DNA of 55,691 bases. Origin: an uncultured Coriobacteriia bacterium (GTDB taxonomy: Bacteria; Actinomycetota; Coriobacteriia; Coriobacteriales; QAMH01). A model generated the notes under the pieces. The model did no database searches. It worked only from the letters and a program-made list of their open reading frames with translations, and was not told the origin of the DNA. The stretch is taken from the NCBI GenBank assembly GCA_902478425.1, contig CABSKV010000001.1, positions 1 through 55,691 on the forward strand, written 5' to 3'. The number at the start of each line of letters is the position of its first letter. Position 1 is the stretch's first letter. The translations under genes and the position numbers were made by a program. This document shows, one piece after another, positions 7,100-16,426 of this stretch.

Positions 7100-9005
7100 C
7101 AACACCCCTGATCTGCGCGAGCAGCTCAAGAGCGTGCCCGAGAGCCCGGGCTGCTATTTGTGGAAGAACGCCGAGGGCGAGATACTCTACGTCGGCAAGG
7201 CCGTTGACCTGCGCGCGCGCATGATGCAGTACGTCTCCGGGCAAGACGAGCGCCTCAAGATCCCGTTCATGATGGAGCAGGTCGCCTCCTTCGACTACAT
7301 CGTGGTGAACAACGAGACCGAATCCCTCGTGCTCGAGAAAAACCTCATCCAGCAGTACAACCCGCCCTTCAACGTCGACTATCGCGACAACAAGAGCTAT
7401 CCGTTCATCGCCATCACCAAGAGCGCGGCCTATCCGGCCATCAAGTTCACGCGCGAGAAGCACAAGAGCGGCACGCGCTACTTCGGGCCCTACACCGATG
7501 CGCGGGCGGCGCGCGAGACCATCGACACCGTGCGGCGCATCGTGCCCATCTGCGCGGTGACCTGCGAGCAATACCGCAAGATGACGCGCATGATCGAGGC
7601 GGGGCGTTGGCCGACGCCCGACGACAAGGCCTGTTTCGCCTATCACATCGGCAAGGGCACGGGGCCGTGCTGCGCGGCCATCACGCCCGAGGAATACGCT
7701 CCGCTCGTCGCTCGCGTCGAGCGCTTTCTGGCTGGCGAGCGCGATGAGTTCGTGGGCGAGCTCGAGGCCGAGATGAAGGAGGCGGCAGCCGAGCTCGACT
7801 TCGAGCACGCCGCCCGTGCGCGCGATCGCCTCGAGGCCACCAAGGCGCTGCAGGAAAAGCAGAAGGCGGTGCTCTCGCGTCCGCTCAACATCGATGTCAT
7901 CGGGTTCTTCCGCGAGGAGACCATTGCCGCCGCTCACGTCTTCGTCGTGCGTAACGGCCGCATCATCATCAGCAACGACTTCGTGCTCGACAAGGGCCTC
8001 AACGTCCCCGAGGCAGACCTCGTGGGCCAGTTTCTCTCCAAGTACTATGACCAGACGACCGAGTTGCCGCACGAGGTGGTCATCGCCGAGCACCTGCCCG
8101 AAGAAGTGACGCGTCCGCTCGAGCAATGGCTCACCGAACGGCTCGCGAGCCCGCATGGCGCCAAAGTGCACGTCGTCGTGCCCGAGCGCGGCGAGCGCAG
8201 CCAACTACTCGAGCTCGCGGCGCTCAATGCCAAGCACGCGCTCATGCGTCATAAGATGCGCACGCGCTACGACGAGGAGCGCATCGATTTGGCGTTGCTG
8301 CAGCTCGAAAGCGCGCTCGCGCTACCCGAGCCGCCCATGCGCATCGAGTGCTTCGACATCTCGACCATCCACGGCAACTACTCGGTTGCCTCGATGGTCG
8401 TCTTCACGGGCGGCAAGCCCGACAAATCGCAGTACCGCCGCTTCAAGATTCGCAAGGAATACGGTGAGGCAAACGACTTTGCCATGATGAGCGAGGTGCT
8501 GCGTCGCCGCTATGCGCCCGAGCGCATGGAAGACGAGCGCTTTGGCAGCCGCCCTGACCTGCTCATACTCGACGGCGGCAAGCCACAGCTCACGGCTGCC
8601 ATCAACGAGCTATCCGAGCTCGGTCTTGACATCCCCATGGCAGGCCTGGCCAAGAAGGACGAGGAGCTCTACGTACCCTGGGACGATACGGGCCCGGTCG
8701 TGCTGCCAAGCGGCAGCCCCTCGCTCTACCTCGTCAAGCACGTGCGTGACGAGGCGCACCGCTTCGCTATCACCTTCCATCGCGAGCTGCGCGACAAGGG
8801 CATGGTCGCCTCCATCCTCGATGACGTGCCCGGCTTGGGTCCCAAGCGCCGCAAGCAGCTCCTCAAGCACTTCGGCAGCGTCAAGCGCATGCGCGAAGCA
8901 AGTCTTGAGGAGATCGAGGCCGTGCCGGGTATACCCAAGCAGGTCGCCGAAGACCTCTACGCCGTCATCCTCGATTTCGACGCCGAGCATGGGTCCGATA
9001 GCTAA
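7077..9005 (+). CDS. uvrC: UvrABC excision nuclease subunit C
   Basis: Makes the dual incisions in nucleotide excision repair. Domains in order: GIY-YIG nuclease at the N-terminus (GCYLWKN..ILYVGKA), a UVR motif around residue 210 for UvrB contact, the RNase H-like C-terminal nuclease domain (ECFDIS..., LLILDGGKPQL), and tandem helix-hairpin-helix at the end (VPGLGPKRRKQLL, VPGIPKQVAEDL). The chosen ATG gives 642 aa, a usual length. An earlier in-frame ATG at 7047 and a GTG-like extension inside the previous gene are possible but lack a ribosome-binding site. Confidence 0.95.
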   Translation: MTSTPEHSNTPDLREQLKSVPESPGCYLWKNAEGEILYVGKAVDLRARMMQYVSGQDERLKIPFMMEQVASFDYIVVNNETESLVLEKNLIQQYNPPFNVDYRDNKSYPFIAITKSAAYPAIKFTREKHKSGTRYFGPYTDARAARETIDTVRRIVPICAVTCEQYRKMTRMIEAGRWPTPDDKACFAYHIGKGTGPCCAAITPEEYAPLVARVERFLAGERDEFVGELEAEMKEAAAELDFEHAARARDRLEATKALQEKQKAVLSRPLNIDVIGFFREETIAAAHVFVVRNGRIIISNDFVLDKGLNVPEADLVGQFLSKYYDQTTELPHEVVIAEHLPEEVTRPLEQWLTERLASPHGAKVHVVVPERGERSQLLELAALNAKHALMRHKMRTRYDEERIDLALLQLESALALPEPPMRIECFDISTIHGNYSVASMVVFTGGKPDKSQYRRFKIRKEYGEANDFAMMSEVLRRRYAPERMEDERFGSRPDLLILDGGKPQLTAAINELSELGLDIPMAGLAKKDEELYVPWDDTGPVVLPSGSPSLYLVKHVRDEAHRFAITFHRELRDKGMVASILDDVPGLGPKRRKQLLKHFGSVKRMREASLEEIEAVPGIPKQVAEDLYAVILDFDAEHGSDS

Positions 9006-9059
9006 AAGCGTGACGGTTCGCGCGTGGACAAGCGACGGGCCATCATCACGCACTCGCGG

Positions 9060-9065
9060 TATACT
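9060..9065 (+). promoter_or_regulatory. -10 element for rapZ-yvcK-whiA
   Basis: TATACT 34 bp before the rapZ ATG; no clear -35. GGGGAG serves as ribosome-binding site downstream. Confidence 0.5.
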
Positions 9066-9099
9066 GTGAGCTCCTGCAATTTCGATAAAGGGGAGTCTT

Positions 9100-10017
9100 A
9101 TGGCCCAGCAAGACGCTGTCGAAGAGCTCGATCCATCGACGCTCGGTCCCGACCTCATCGTTATCACGGGCATGTCCGGCGCGGGCCGTACCGAGGCCAT
9201 GCACACCTTCGAGGACCTTGGCTATTTCTGCATCGACAATCTGCCGCCGTCGCTACTCCTTAATCTCGTGAGTCTCGCCGGTCTCAACGTCGGTTCCTCG
9301 CGCAAGCTCGCCGTCGTGTGCGATCTGCGCGCCCAGGAGTTCTTCCCGGAGCTCGCTCGCGAGCTCGACAAGCTCGACGAGATGGGCATTACCACCAAGG
9401 TGCTCTTTCTCGATTCGACAGATGAGCAACTGTTGAATCGTTACAAGGCGACGCGCCGCCGTCATCCGCTTTGCGAGGGCAACATGTCGATTCTCGATGG
9501 CATTCGCAAAGAGCGCAGCCTGCTCGCCGAAGCGCGTGATCAGGCCGACTACGTGCTCGACACGAGCATCACGCGCCCCCAGGAGACTCGCGCCAAGATT
9601 CGTGCGCTTTTTGCCTCCGAAAACGATCTCGACGAGATGCGCATCTCGGTTTACTCCTTCGGTTTCAAGCATGGTGCTCCCATCGATGCCGATATCGTCA
9701 TCGATGTGCGCTTCTTGCCCAACCCCTACTACGATAAGAAGCTACGTACCAAGACGGGTCTTGATCACGAAGTCTCCGAGTTCGTGCTCGGACAGCCCGA
9801 GACGGAGCGTTTCCTCACGCGCTGGTACGCGTTGCTCGACGACATCATTCCCGGCTACATCCAGGAGGGCAAGCAGTACCTCACCATCGGCGTGGGTTGC
9901 ACGGGCGGTCAGCACCGCAGCGTCGCACTTGCCACCGTGACTGGCCAACATCTCTCCCAGGCGGGCTATCGCGTGAACACCACCCATCGCGACTTGGCGC
10001 TCGCCGAGGTCAACTAG
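9100..10017 (+). CDS. rapZ: RapZ/YvcJ nucleotide-binding protein
   Basis: A P-loop protein (305 aa) of the RapZ (YvcJ) family. The Walker A is GMSGAGRT and the family C-terminal motif GCTGGQHRSV is present. In E. coli RapZ guides the small RNA GlmZ to RNase E to control glucosamine-6-phosphate synthesis; in Gram-positives the role is less clear, and the protein binds or hydrolyses nucleotides. It is first in the conserved rapZ-yvcK-whiA cluster, with 9 bp to yvcK, which supports the identification independently of the motifs. Confidence 0.95.
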   Translation: MAQQDAVEELDPSTLGPDLIVITGMSGAGRTEAMHTFEDLGYFCIDNLPPSLLLNLVSLAGLNVGSSRKLAVVCDLRAQEFFPELARELDKLDEMGITTKVLFLDSTDEQLLNRYKATRRRHPLCEGNMSILDGIRKERSLLAEARDQADYVLDTSITRPQETRAKIRALFASENDLDEMRISVYSFGFKHGAPIDADIVIDVRFLPNPYYDKKLRTKTGLDHEVSEFVLGQPETERFLTRWYALLDDIIPGYIQEGKQYLTIGVGCTGGQHRSVALATVTGQHLSQAGYRVNTTHRDLALAEVN

Positions 10018-10026
10018 GAGGCTGTC

Positions 10027-11064
10027 ATGAATCGAACGAACGCTGTTGTCATAGGCGGCGGCACGGGCGCGCCTGCCTCCATCCGCACTCTGCTCGACAT
10101 GGGCTGCAAGGTTTCCTCGGTCGTGGCCATGGTCGATGACGGTGGCTCCACCGGCATCTTGCGCGAGCGCGGCGGCGTGATCCCGCCCGGTGACATCCGC
10201 AAGTGCATCAGCGCGATGTCGGCAAACTATGACGGCATTCTCGCGCGCGCCTTTCGTCATCGCTTCGATTACCTCGACAATCACTCGCTTGGCAACCTCA
10301 TCCTCACGGCCATTGCCGACGAGACCAATTCCTTCCCCGATGCGATTCGCGTGTGCGAGGGCCTCATCGAGGCGCGTGGCCACGTGTATCCTTCGACCCT
10401 GCACGACGTGAGCCTCTACGGCCTGACCAACGACGGCACCGAGCTCGAGGGCCAGGCGGTCATCAGCGATGCCGATTGCAGCATGCGCTACGTCTCGCTG
10501 CATCCGGCTGATGCCCAGGCCTATCCGGCGGCGCTGCGCGTCATACGCGAGGCGAACTTCATCGTGCTCGGTCCGGGCTCGCTGTTCACCTCGATCATCC
10601 CCAACCTGCTCGTCCCTGGCGTCGTCGAGGCGATACGCGAGGCGCATGACCGCAAGGACGACCCCGCATGCACGGTGTTCGTCTGCTCGCTTGCCGACAT
10701 GCAGGGCGAGACCTGGGGCATGAACTGCTACGACTACGTCGACGCGCTCACGCGCCATGGCATGCGCGGCCTTCTCGACATCGCGCTCATCCACCGCAAC
10801 GCCGAGTCGAGCCCGATGGCAAGCGGCGTCTTTCCCACGCTCACCGATTACTCCGATGCGCGCAAGTACACGAGGGGACGCAGAGCGGGCAAGCTCGCCC
10901 ATGTCGAGGCAAGCGACGAGCTCGTGAACAAGGTCAAGGAGCTTGGCGTGCAGCCCATGGTGCGCGATCTTGTCGATCCGGTACGTCCCACCTGGCATGA
11001 CCGCGAGAAGCTCGCCAAGGCGTTTCAGGAGGTGCTGGCGGCGTGTCATTCACGTCAGAGGTGA
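10027..11064 (+). CDS. yvcK: YvcK/CofD-like gluconeogenesis factor
   Basis: A 345-aa CofD-like fold protein. The N-terminal VVIGGGTGAP and VDDGGSTG motifs are those of YvcK, which in Bacillus binds UDP-sugars and is needed for growth and cell shape on gluconeogenic carbon. It is not expected to make coenzyme F420, since the 2-phospholactate transferase context is missing. Its end overlaps whiA by 22 bp, so expression of the two is coupled. Confidence 0.94.
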   Translation: MNRTNAVVIGGGTGAPASIRTLLDMGCKVSSVVAMVDDGGSTGILRERGGVIPPGDIRKCISAMSANYDGILARAFRHRFDYLDNHSLGNLILTAIADETNSFPDAIRVCEGLIEARGHVYPSTLHDVSLYGLTNDGTELEGQAVISDADCSMRYVSLHPADAQAYPAALRVIREANFIVLGPGSLFTSIIPNLLVPGVVEAIREAHDRKDDPACTVFVCSLADMQGETWGMNCYDYVDALTRHGMRGLLDIALIHRNAESSPMASGVFPTLTDYSDARKYTRGRRAGKLAHVEASDELVNKVKELGVQPMVRDLVDPVRPTWHDREKLAKAFQEVLAACHSRQR

Positions 11065-11969
11065 AAGACGAGCTGTCTCGCATCGAGCCAACGTGCTCCC
11101 AATGCGACCGCGCCGAGCTTTCCGCGCTCATTCGCATCGAGGGTACGCTCACCATCAGCGGCGATGGCCCGCGTCTCGAGCTTGCGACCGAGACGGGAAG
11201 CGTCGCGCGCACGGCAATCCGCCTGCTCCACAGCGTCTACGAGCTCGCCACCAACCTCACCGTGCGCCGTAGCATCTTGCACAAGACGCATAACTACCTC
11301 ATCACCGTGCCGCCGCAGGCCGGGCTCACCGATGCCCTGCACGACATGGGCATTCTGGGTGCGTCGGGCTTCGAGGGAGGCATCCGCCCCGAGCTCGTCG
11401 AGAACGCCTGCTGCGCCGGAGCCTATCTGCGCGGCGCGTTTCTGGGTGGCGGCTACATCGCCGACCCGCGTGGCGCCTTTCACTTCGAGCTGGCCGGCCC
11501 GTCCGAGGAGCTCATCGCTGCCTGTCTCGAACTCATGCGCGAGCATGGCATACGCGCGCGCTACATCCGCCGTCACAACATGTACGTGATATACATAAAG
11601 GGTATCGAGCAGATCATTGCATTGCTTGCCTTCATAGGCGCGCATCAAAGCGCGCTTGCCATCGAGAACGCACGCGTCATCAAGTCGGTGCGCAACGACA
11701 CGAATCGCAGGGTCAATGCCGAGATAGCCAACCAGGTCAAATCGACGAAGGCATCGCTGCAGCAAATCGAGTGCATTCGTCGTCTCGTCGGGCAAAAGGG
11801 CATCGAGGCGATTCCCGAATCGCTGCGCGAGGTCGCCCTGTTGCGCATCAAGCACCCGGACGCCACGGTCAAGGAGCTTGGCGAGCTAGCTGACCCACCG
11901 CTGTCCAAGAGCGCGGTGTATCACCGCATGCGACGCATCGCGGCGATGATTGACGACAATGAGGGGTAA
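11043..11969 (+). CDS. whiA: WhiA DNA-binding regulator
   Basis: Homologue of the sporulation/cell-division regulator WhiA (308 aa). The N-terminal half has the LAGLIDADG-homing-endonuclease-like fold (the GAYLRGAFLGGGYI and HNMYVIYIKG segments) and the C-terminal part is a helix-turn-helix with SAVYHRMRRI. The start is GTG, preceded by GGAGG about ten bases upstream inside yvcK. In non-sporulating Gram-positives WhiA influences division and chromosome segregation; that role is assumed here. Confidence 0.95.
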   Translation: MSFTSEVKDELSRIEPTCSQCDRAELSALIRIEGTLTISGDGPRLELATETGSVARTAIRLLHSVYELATNLTVRRSILHKTHNYLITVPPQAGLTDALHDMGILGASGFEGGIRPELVENACCAGAYLRGAFLGGGYIADPRGAFHFELAGPSEELIAACLELMREHGIRARYIRRHNMYVIYIKGIEQIIALLAFIGAHQSALAIENARVIKSVRNDTNRRVNAEIANQVKSTKASLQQIECIRRLVGQKGIEAIPESLREVALLRIKHPDATVKELGELADPPLSKSAVYHRMRRIAAMIDDNEG

Positions 11970-11977
11970 CGCTCCCG

Positions 11978-11983
11978 TATAAT
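11978..11983 (+). promoter_or_regulatory. -10 element for the proA operon
   Basis: A perfect TATAAT 41 bp before the proA ATG. A five-codon minor ORF (12017-12031) overlaps the proA start and shares its AGGAGAAAGG ribosome-binding site; it may be chance. Confidence 0.55.
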
Positions 11984-12023
11984 GGCTGAAACGCATCAGG
12001 GCTCAGGAGAAAGGGCATGACAC

Positions 12024-13283
12024 ATGGGTGAGGCACTGGAGAAGGCGAAGAAGGCGCGCATCGCGTCGCGTGAGCTGGCGAAGACGAGCTCGCAGCAGCG
12101 TTGCGACGCGCTCAACAGGATGGCCGACGCACTCGTCGAACATGCCCCGGAGATCCTCGCGGCCAACGAGGCCGATATGGATGCGGCCCGCGAGAAGGGG
12201 ACGCCCGGCCCGCTGCTCGATCGCCTCATGCTCTCGAATGAACGTATCGACGGTATTGCAGATGGCCTGCGCCAGGTCGCGGCCCAGCCCGAGGTGCTTG
12301 GCGAGGTCCTCGAGGGAAGCGAACTCTACAACGGCTTGCGCATGATCAAGTACCGCGTGCCCCTCGGCGTCGTCGCGATGATCTACGAGGCACGACCCAA
12401 CGTCACCGCCGATGCCGCCGGCCTGTGCATCAAGACGGGCAACGCCTGTATCCTGCGCGGCGGCAGTCTTGCCCAGCATTCCTGCCTTTCCATCTCGCAC
12501 GTACTTTCGCAGGCGGCGGCCAGCGTTGGCTTGCCTGCCGATTGCATCCAGAGCATCGAGGACCCGAGCCGCGAGGCAACCAATGAGCTCATGAGCCTCG
12601 CCGGCCTGGTTGACGTGCTCATCCCGCGTGGCGGTGCGGGCCTCATCCAGCACTGCGTGAAGAACGCGACCGTTCCCGTCATCGAGACCGGTACGGGCAA
12701 CTGCCACGTCTACATCCACGCGCAGGCAAACCCCGCCTATGTCGAGCCCATCATCATGAACGCCAAAACCCAGCGTCCTGGCGTTTGCAACGCCTGCGAG
12801 AGCCTGCTCATCGACGAGGAGGTCGCCGAGGTCTTTCTCCCGACACTGCTCATGGCACTCGCACGCGCGGGCGTGACCATCCATGCCGATGCGCCGGCTG
12901 CCGCCATCGCCGCGGCACATGGCGTCGAGGTCGTCGCGGCGACCGACGAGGATTGGGGTACCGAATATCTCGACATGGAGATAAGCGTCAAGTGCGTGAC
13001 GGGCGTCGATGAAGCAATTGCGCATATCAACGCATATGGCACGGGACATTCCGAGAGCATCATCTCCCAGGACGTGAGCGCCGTCGATCGTTTCCAGCGC
13101 GAGGTCGATGCAGCGGTCGTCTATGCCAACGCCTCGACGCGCTTTACCGATGGCGGCGAGTTTGGCCTGGGCGCCGAGATCGGCATCAGCACGCAGAAGC
13201 TGCATGCACGTGGCCCCATGGGGGCGGCTGCCCTCACGTCGGTCAAGTATCTCGTGAGCGGCGAGGGCCAGGTCAGAGGCTAG
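12024..13283 (+). CDS. proA: Glutamate-5-semialdehyde dehydrogenase (gamma-glutamyl phosphate reductase)
   Basis: Second step of proline synthesis: NADPH-dependent reduction of gamma-glutamyl phosphate. The 419-aa protein has the aldehyde-dehydrogenase fold; the catalytic Cys lies in RPGVCNACES and the cofactor/phosphate loop in LIPRGGAGLIQ. The partner glutamate 5-kinase (proB) is in this window but 30 kb away beside obg, not in the usual proBA operon. Three bases separate proA from nadD. Confidence 0.96.
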   Translation: MGEALEKAKKARIASRELAKTSSQQRCDALNRMADALVEHAPEILAANEADMDAAREKGTPGPLLDRLMLSNERIDGIADGLRQVAAQPEVLGEVLEGSELYNGLRMIKYRVPLGVVAMIYEARPNVTADAAGLCIKTGNACILRGGSLAQHSCLSISHVLSQAAASVGLPADCIQSIEDPSREATNELMSLAGLVDVLIPRGGAGLIQHCVKNATVPVIETGTGNCHVYIHAQANPAYVEPIIMNAKTQRPGVCNACESLLIDEEVAEVFLPTLLMALARAGVTIHADAPAAAIAAAHGVEVVAATDEDWGTEYLDMEISVKCVTGVDEAIAHINAYGTGHSESIISQDVSAVDRFQREVDAAVVYANASTRFTDGGEFGLGAEIGISTQKLHARGPMGAAALTSVKYLVSGEGQVRG

Positions 13284-13286
13284 AAC

Positions 13287-13898
13287 GTGCGCGAACGCAT
13301 CGGCATCATGGGCGGGACCTTCGATCCCGTGCACAACGGGCATCTCGTCATCGCGAAAAGCGTCGCCGAGCAGCTTGGCCTTGACCGCGTGCTCTTCATC
13401 CCCGCGGGCAATCCCAATTTCAAGCAGGGGCAAAGGCTCGCCTCGGCAGCCGACCGCGCGCACATGGTCGAGCTTGCCATCGAAGGCGAAGCGCTCTTCG
13501 AGCTCGACCTGCGCGAGGTCGAGCGGCCTGGCATCACCTATACGGCTGACACGCTTGAAGAGCTCGCGCAGTGCTACGAAGGCACCCAACTCTTCTTCAT
13601 CATGGGCACCGATTCTGCCATCACGCTGCCCGATTGGAAGCGCGCGGCTGACGTGGCGCGCCTGTGCACGATCGTCGTGGCGAAGCGCCCGGGGCAGTCA
13701 ACGCAGCAGGTGCGCGATGCGCTTGCGGCAAGCTCCATCGATTTCGACATCGTCTATCTCGACGTTCCCCAAGTCGATGTATCCTCGACCCAGCTGCGCG
13801 AGCAGATCGCACAGGGGCAGGATGTGAGCGATATGATTCCTCCTTCCGTCGCGGCGTTTCTCGCCGAGACGGGGCTGTACCAGAGCATGCAAGGCTGA
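13287..13898 (+). CDS. nadD: Nicotinate-nucleotide adenylyltransferase
   Basis: Adenylates nicotinate mononucleotide in NAD synthesis. The 203-aa protein has the nucleotidyltransferase signature GGTFDPVHNGH near the N-terminus and the C-terminal SSTQLRE motif. It starts with GTG directly after proA. The nadD-yqeK-rsfS order is conserved in many Gram-positives. Confidence 0.95.
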   Translation: MRERIGIMGGTFDPVHNGHLVIAKSVAEQLGLDRVLFIPAGNPNFKQGQRLASAADRAHMVELAIEGEALFELDLREVERPGITYTADTLEELAQCYEGTQLFFIMGTDSAITLPDWKRAADVARLCTIVVAKRPGQSTQQVRDALAASSIDFDIVYLDVPQVDVSSTQLREQIAQGQDVSDMIPPSVAAFLAETGLYQSMQG

Positions 13899-13912
13899 AA
13901 GAGAGACAAAAC

Positions 13913-14548
13913 GTGAAGAAAGACAAGAAGCTTCTGAAGCGCGTGACCAAGGCGGTGGACAAGCGCCTGTCGGGCAAACGCCTCGATCACGTGCATTCGG
14001 TATCCAAGTGCGCTGCCAAGCTTGCGCGCATGTACGGAGTAGACGAATACGATGCGCGCATCGCGGGGCTGCTGCATGACTGGGACAAGCTGCTGACCGA
14101 CGACGAGCTTCCGGCGCGCCTCGACGAGCTGGGCATCGAGCGCCCCGAGCACATCGAGTACCTGTATCCCGTGCTGCATTCCTTCACGGGTGCCGCGGCC
14201 GTCAAGCGCGAGTTTCCCGAGCTGAGCGATGAGATCATCAGCGCCATCCGCAAGCACACGCTCGGAGACTTCGAGATGAGCGACCTGGACATCATCATCT
14301 TCACCGCCGACATGATCGAGCCGCTTCGGCAGACCAAGGGACGTCCGCAGATCAAGCGTCTGCGCAAGATGGCGGGCAAGGTTCCGCTCGACGAGCTCTA
14401 CTTCGAGGCCTACGCGACCACGATGGTCTCGCTCATCGAGCGCAAGCGCTTCATCGACCCAATCGCACTCGACATCTGGAACAGCCTGGTCGAGCGTCAC
14501 CATCCCATCGACAAGTCGCGTCAGGGCGACCCCGACGTCGTCTTGTAA
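13913..14548 (+). CDS. yqeK: YqeK-type HD-domain hydrolase (Ap4A hydrolase)
   Basis: An HD-superfamily metal-dependent phosphohydrolase of 211 aa. Metal ligands are visible in RLDHVHSV, the GLLHDWDK motif, HSFTGA and the later DIIIFTADMIEP stretch. YqeK proteins hydrolyse diadenosine tetraphosphate; that activity is assumed from the family and the nadD-yqeK-rsfS context. The GTG at 13913 was chosen because it follows the nadD stop by 14 bp with GAGAGA upstream; the open frame extends further upstream only inside nadD. Confidence 0.9.
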   Translation: MKKDKKLLKRVTKAVDKRLSGKRLDHVHSVSKCAAKLARMYGVDEYDARIAGLLHDWDKLLTDDELPARLDELGIERPEHIEYLYPVLHSFTGAAAVKREFPELSDEIISAIRKHTLGDFEMSDLDIIIFTADMIEPLRQTKGRPQIKRLRKMAGKVPLDELYFEAYATTMVSLIERKRFIDPIALDIWNSLVERHHPIDKSRQGDPDVVL

Positions 14549-14554
14549 TACAAT
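14549..14554 (+). promoter_or_regulatory. Possible internal -10 before rsfS
   Basis: TACAAT spans the yqeK-rsfS junction, about 50 bp before the rsfS start. No -35 is evident. Confidence 0.35.
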
Positions 14555-14602
14555 TCGCTATCATTGACGCAAGCAAACTTGCACGTCCGTAAAGGGGGCA
14601 CG

Positions 14603-15052
14603 TTGACCGAGCACAGCGCATTCAAGGAGCAGGCACTCGTTGCCGCGCGCGCCATCGACGAGAAGAAGGGAACCGATATCGTCATCCAGGACGTGTCAGA
14701 CCTTCTCAACGTCACCGACTATTTCGTCATCTGCACCGCGGCGAACAATCGTCGCGTCGACGCGATTGCCGAGGAGGTCGAGGAGCAGCTCTTCAAGGAG
14801 TTCGGCGTCAAGCCCGTGAGCATCGAGGGCCTCGATGAGAGCGAGTGGGTGCTCATGGATTACGGCCCCATCGTCGTGCACATCTTCCAGCCCGGCCCAC
14901 GCGACTATTACCGCCTCGAACAGCTTTGGGATGCGGCTCCGACCGTGGACGTCGCGCTCGCCGGTATCGAGGATCCCGTCTACACCGAGCGCATCGCGCA
15001 TCTGCTCGAGCGCGCTGACGCGAATGCCCAGGACGCGGCAAGCGAGGAATAG
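14603..15052 (+). CDS. rsfS: Ribosomal silencing factor RsfS
   Basis: A 149-aa DUF143-family protein that binds L14 and keeps ribosomal subunits apart in slow growth. The family core DLLNVTDYFVI, the GLDESEWVLMDYG segment and VVHIF..RDYYRLEQLW are all seen. TTG at 14603 is preferred because AAAGGGGG lies five bases upstream; an in-frame TTG at 14564 would add 13 residues unlike the family N-terminus. It sits 3 bp before murT. Confidence 0.92.
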   Translation: MTEHSAFKEQALVAARAIDEKKGTDIVIQDVSDLLNVTDYFVICTAANNRRVDAIAEEVEEQLFKEFGVKPVSIEGLDESEWVLMDYGPIVVHIFQPGPRDYYRLEQLWDAAPTVDVALAGIEDPVYTERIAHLLERADANAQDAASEE

Positions 15053-15055
15053 CCC

Positions 15056-16423
15056 ATGAGTGCGAGGACGGTCTGCGCGGCGCTCGTCTGCAAGGCGACG
15101 TACCATATGCTGCGCCTGCTCGGGCGCGGTGGCACCTCACTGCCGGGCAAGCTCGCGCTCAAGATCGATCCGGAGTACCTGCACGAGCTGAGCCGTGGCG
15201 TGCGCACCATCGTCATCACGGGCACCAACGGCAAGACGACGTCCACGCATATCGTCGCCCAGGCGCTCGAGAACATGGGCGAGCAGGCCTTCTACAACCG
15301 CAGCGGCGCGAACCTCATCCAGGGCATCACGACCGAGTTCGCCATCCGCTCCAGCATCACCGGCAAGCCACGCTACAAGCTTGCCGCCATCGAGTGCGAC
15401 GAGGGCGCATTGCGCCGCGTCTGCAAGCAGCTTGACCCGGACGTGCTCGTCATCACGAACGTCTTTCGCGACCAGCTCGACCGCTATGGCGAGGTCACTC
15501 ATACGCTCGAGAACATCATGGCAGGCGTGACGAACTCCCCGCATGCGACGCTGTGCCTCAACGCCGACGATTCCATGGTCGCCTCCATTGCCCAGAAGGT
15601 CGATAACGAGGTGATCTTCTACGGGGTGAGCTGCGAGATTTATCCCGAGCGCGTATCCGACCTCTCAGACGCGACGCATTGCATCAGGTGCGGATCCGAG
15701 TACGAATACGACTACGTCACGTTTGCGCATCTGGGCGGGTTTCGCTGCCCGGCCTGCGGCTATGCTCGTCCCACTCCCATGGTCGCGGTGGAAAGGATAC
15801 TCGAGCGCCGAAGCGATAGCTGCGTGCTCGAGATCAGCGTCGATGGCGTGAGCTCGGTCGTGCCGGTCGACGTGCCCGCGAGCTACGATATCTACAATTG
15901 CGCATGCGTTGTCGCGGGCCTTCTGGCCTTCGGCTTCCCCAAGGAACGGGCTTTCGAGGCGCTTGGCAAGTTCAAGCACGGCTTTGGCCGCTCCGAGGTC
16001 TTCGACGTGAACGGCACCAAGGTGCGCCTCATGCTCATGAAGAATCCCGCGGGCTGCAACCAGATCATCAACCTGCTCCTCAACGAGACTGACGAGGACA
16101 TGGGCCTCGTGTGCATCCTCAACGACCAGGAATGCGACGGCACGGACGTCTCGTGGATCTACGACGCCGGCTGGGAGGCGATTTGCGCGCACAAGAGCAC
16201 CGCTATCTGCAGCGGTGATCGTGCCGAGGACATGGCGCTGCGCCTCAAGTACGCTGGCATGCCCGCGTCAGGCATTCGCATCGTGCACGACTACGGCGCG
16301 CTCATCGACGAGCTCGGACGCATGGACCATTCCGTGACCGTCGTCGCCAACTACTCGGCGATGCTCGGCTTTCGCGCTAAGGCCGCAAGCGTGCTCGGCC
16401 TTGCAGGATTTTGGGAGGGCTAG
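15056..16423 (+). CDS. murT: Lipid II isoglutaminyl synthase, Mur-ligase subunit MurT
   Basis: With GatD, amidates the D-glutamate of lipid II. The 455-aa Mur-ligase protein has the ATP loop GTNGKTTST near residue 60 and a C-terminal DUF1727-like domain. Between them is a four-cysteine zinc ribbon (CIRCG and CPACG near residues 204 and 233) that is characteristic of MurT and absent from MurC-F. The immediate neighbour gatD confirms the assignment. The pair indicates a Gram-positive wall with amidated stem peptides. Confidence 0.95.
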   Translation: MSARTVCAALVCKATYHMLRLLGRGGTSLPGKLALKIDPEYLHELSRGVRTIVITGTNGKTTSTHIVAQALENMGEQAFYNRSGANLIQGITTEFAIRSSITGKPRYKLAAIECDEGALRRVCKQLDPDVLVITNVFRDQLDRYGEVTHTLENIMAGVTNSPHATLCLNADDSMVASIAQKVDNEVIFYGVSCEIYPERVSDLSDATHCIRCGSEYEYDYVTFAHLGGFRCPACGYARPTPMVAVERILERRSDSCVLEISVDGVSSVVPVDVPASYDIYNCACVVAGLLAFGFPKERAFEALGKFKHGFGRSEVFDVNGTKVRLMLMKNPAGCNQIINLLLNETDEDMGLVCILNDQECDGTDVSWIYDAGWEAICAHKSTAICSGDRAEDMALRLKYAGMPASGIRIVHDYGALIDELGRMDHSVTVVANYSAMLGFRAKAASVLGLAGFWEG

Positions 16424-16426
16424 GGC

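Noticed and set aside
12017..12031. Five-codon leader peptide before proA
   Set aside because: Too short and without regulatory codons; its overlap with the proA start is probably chance.
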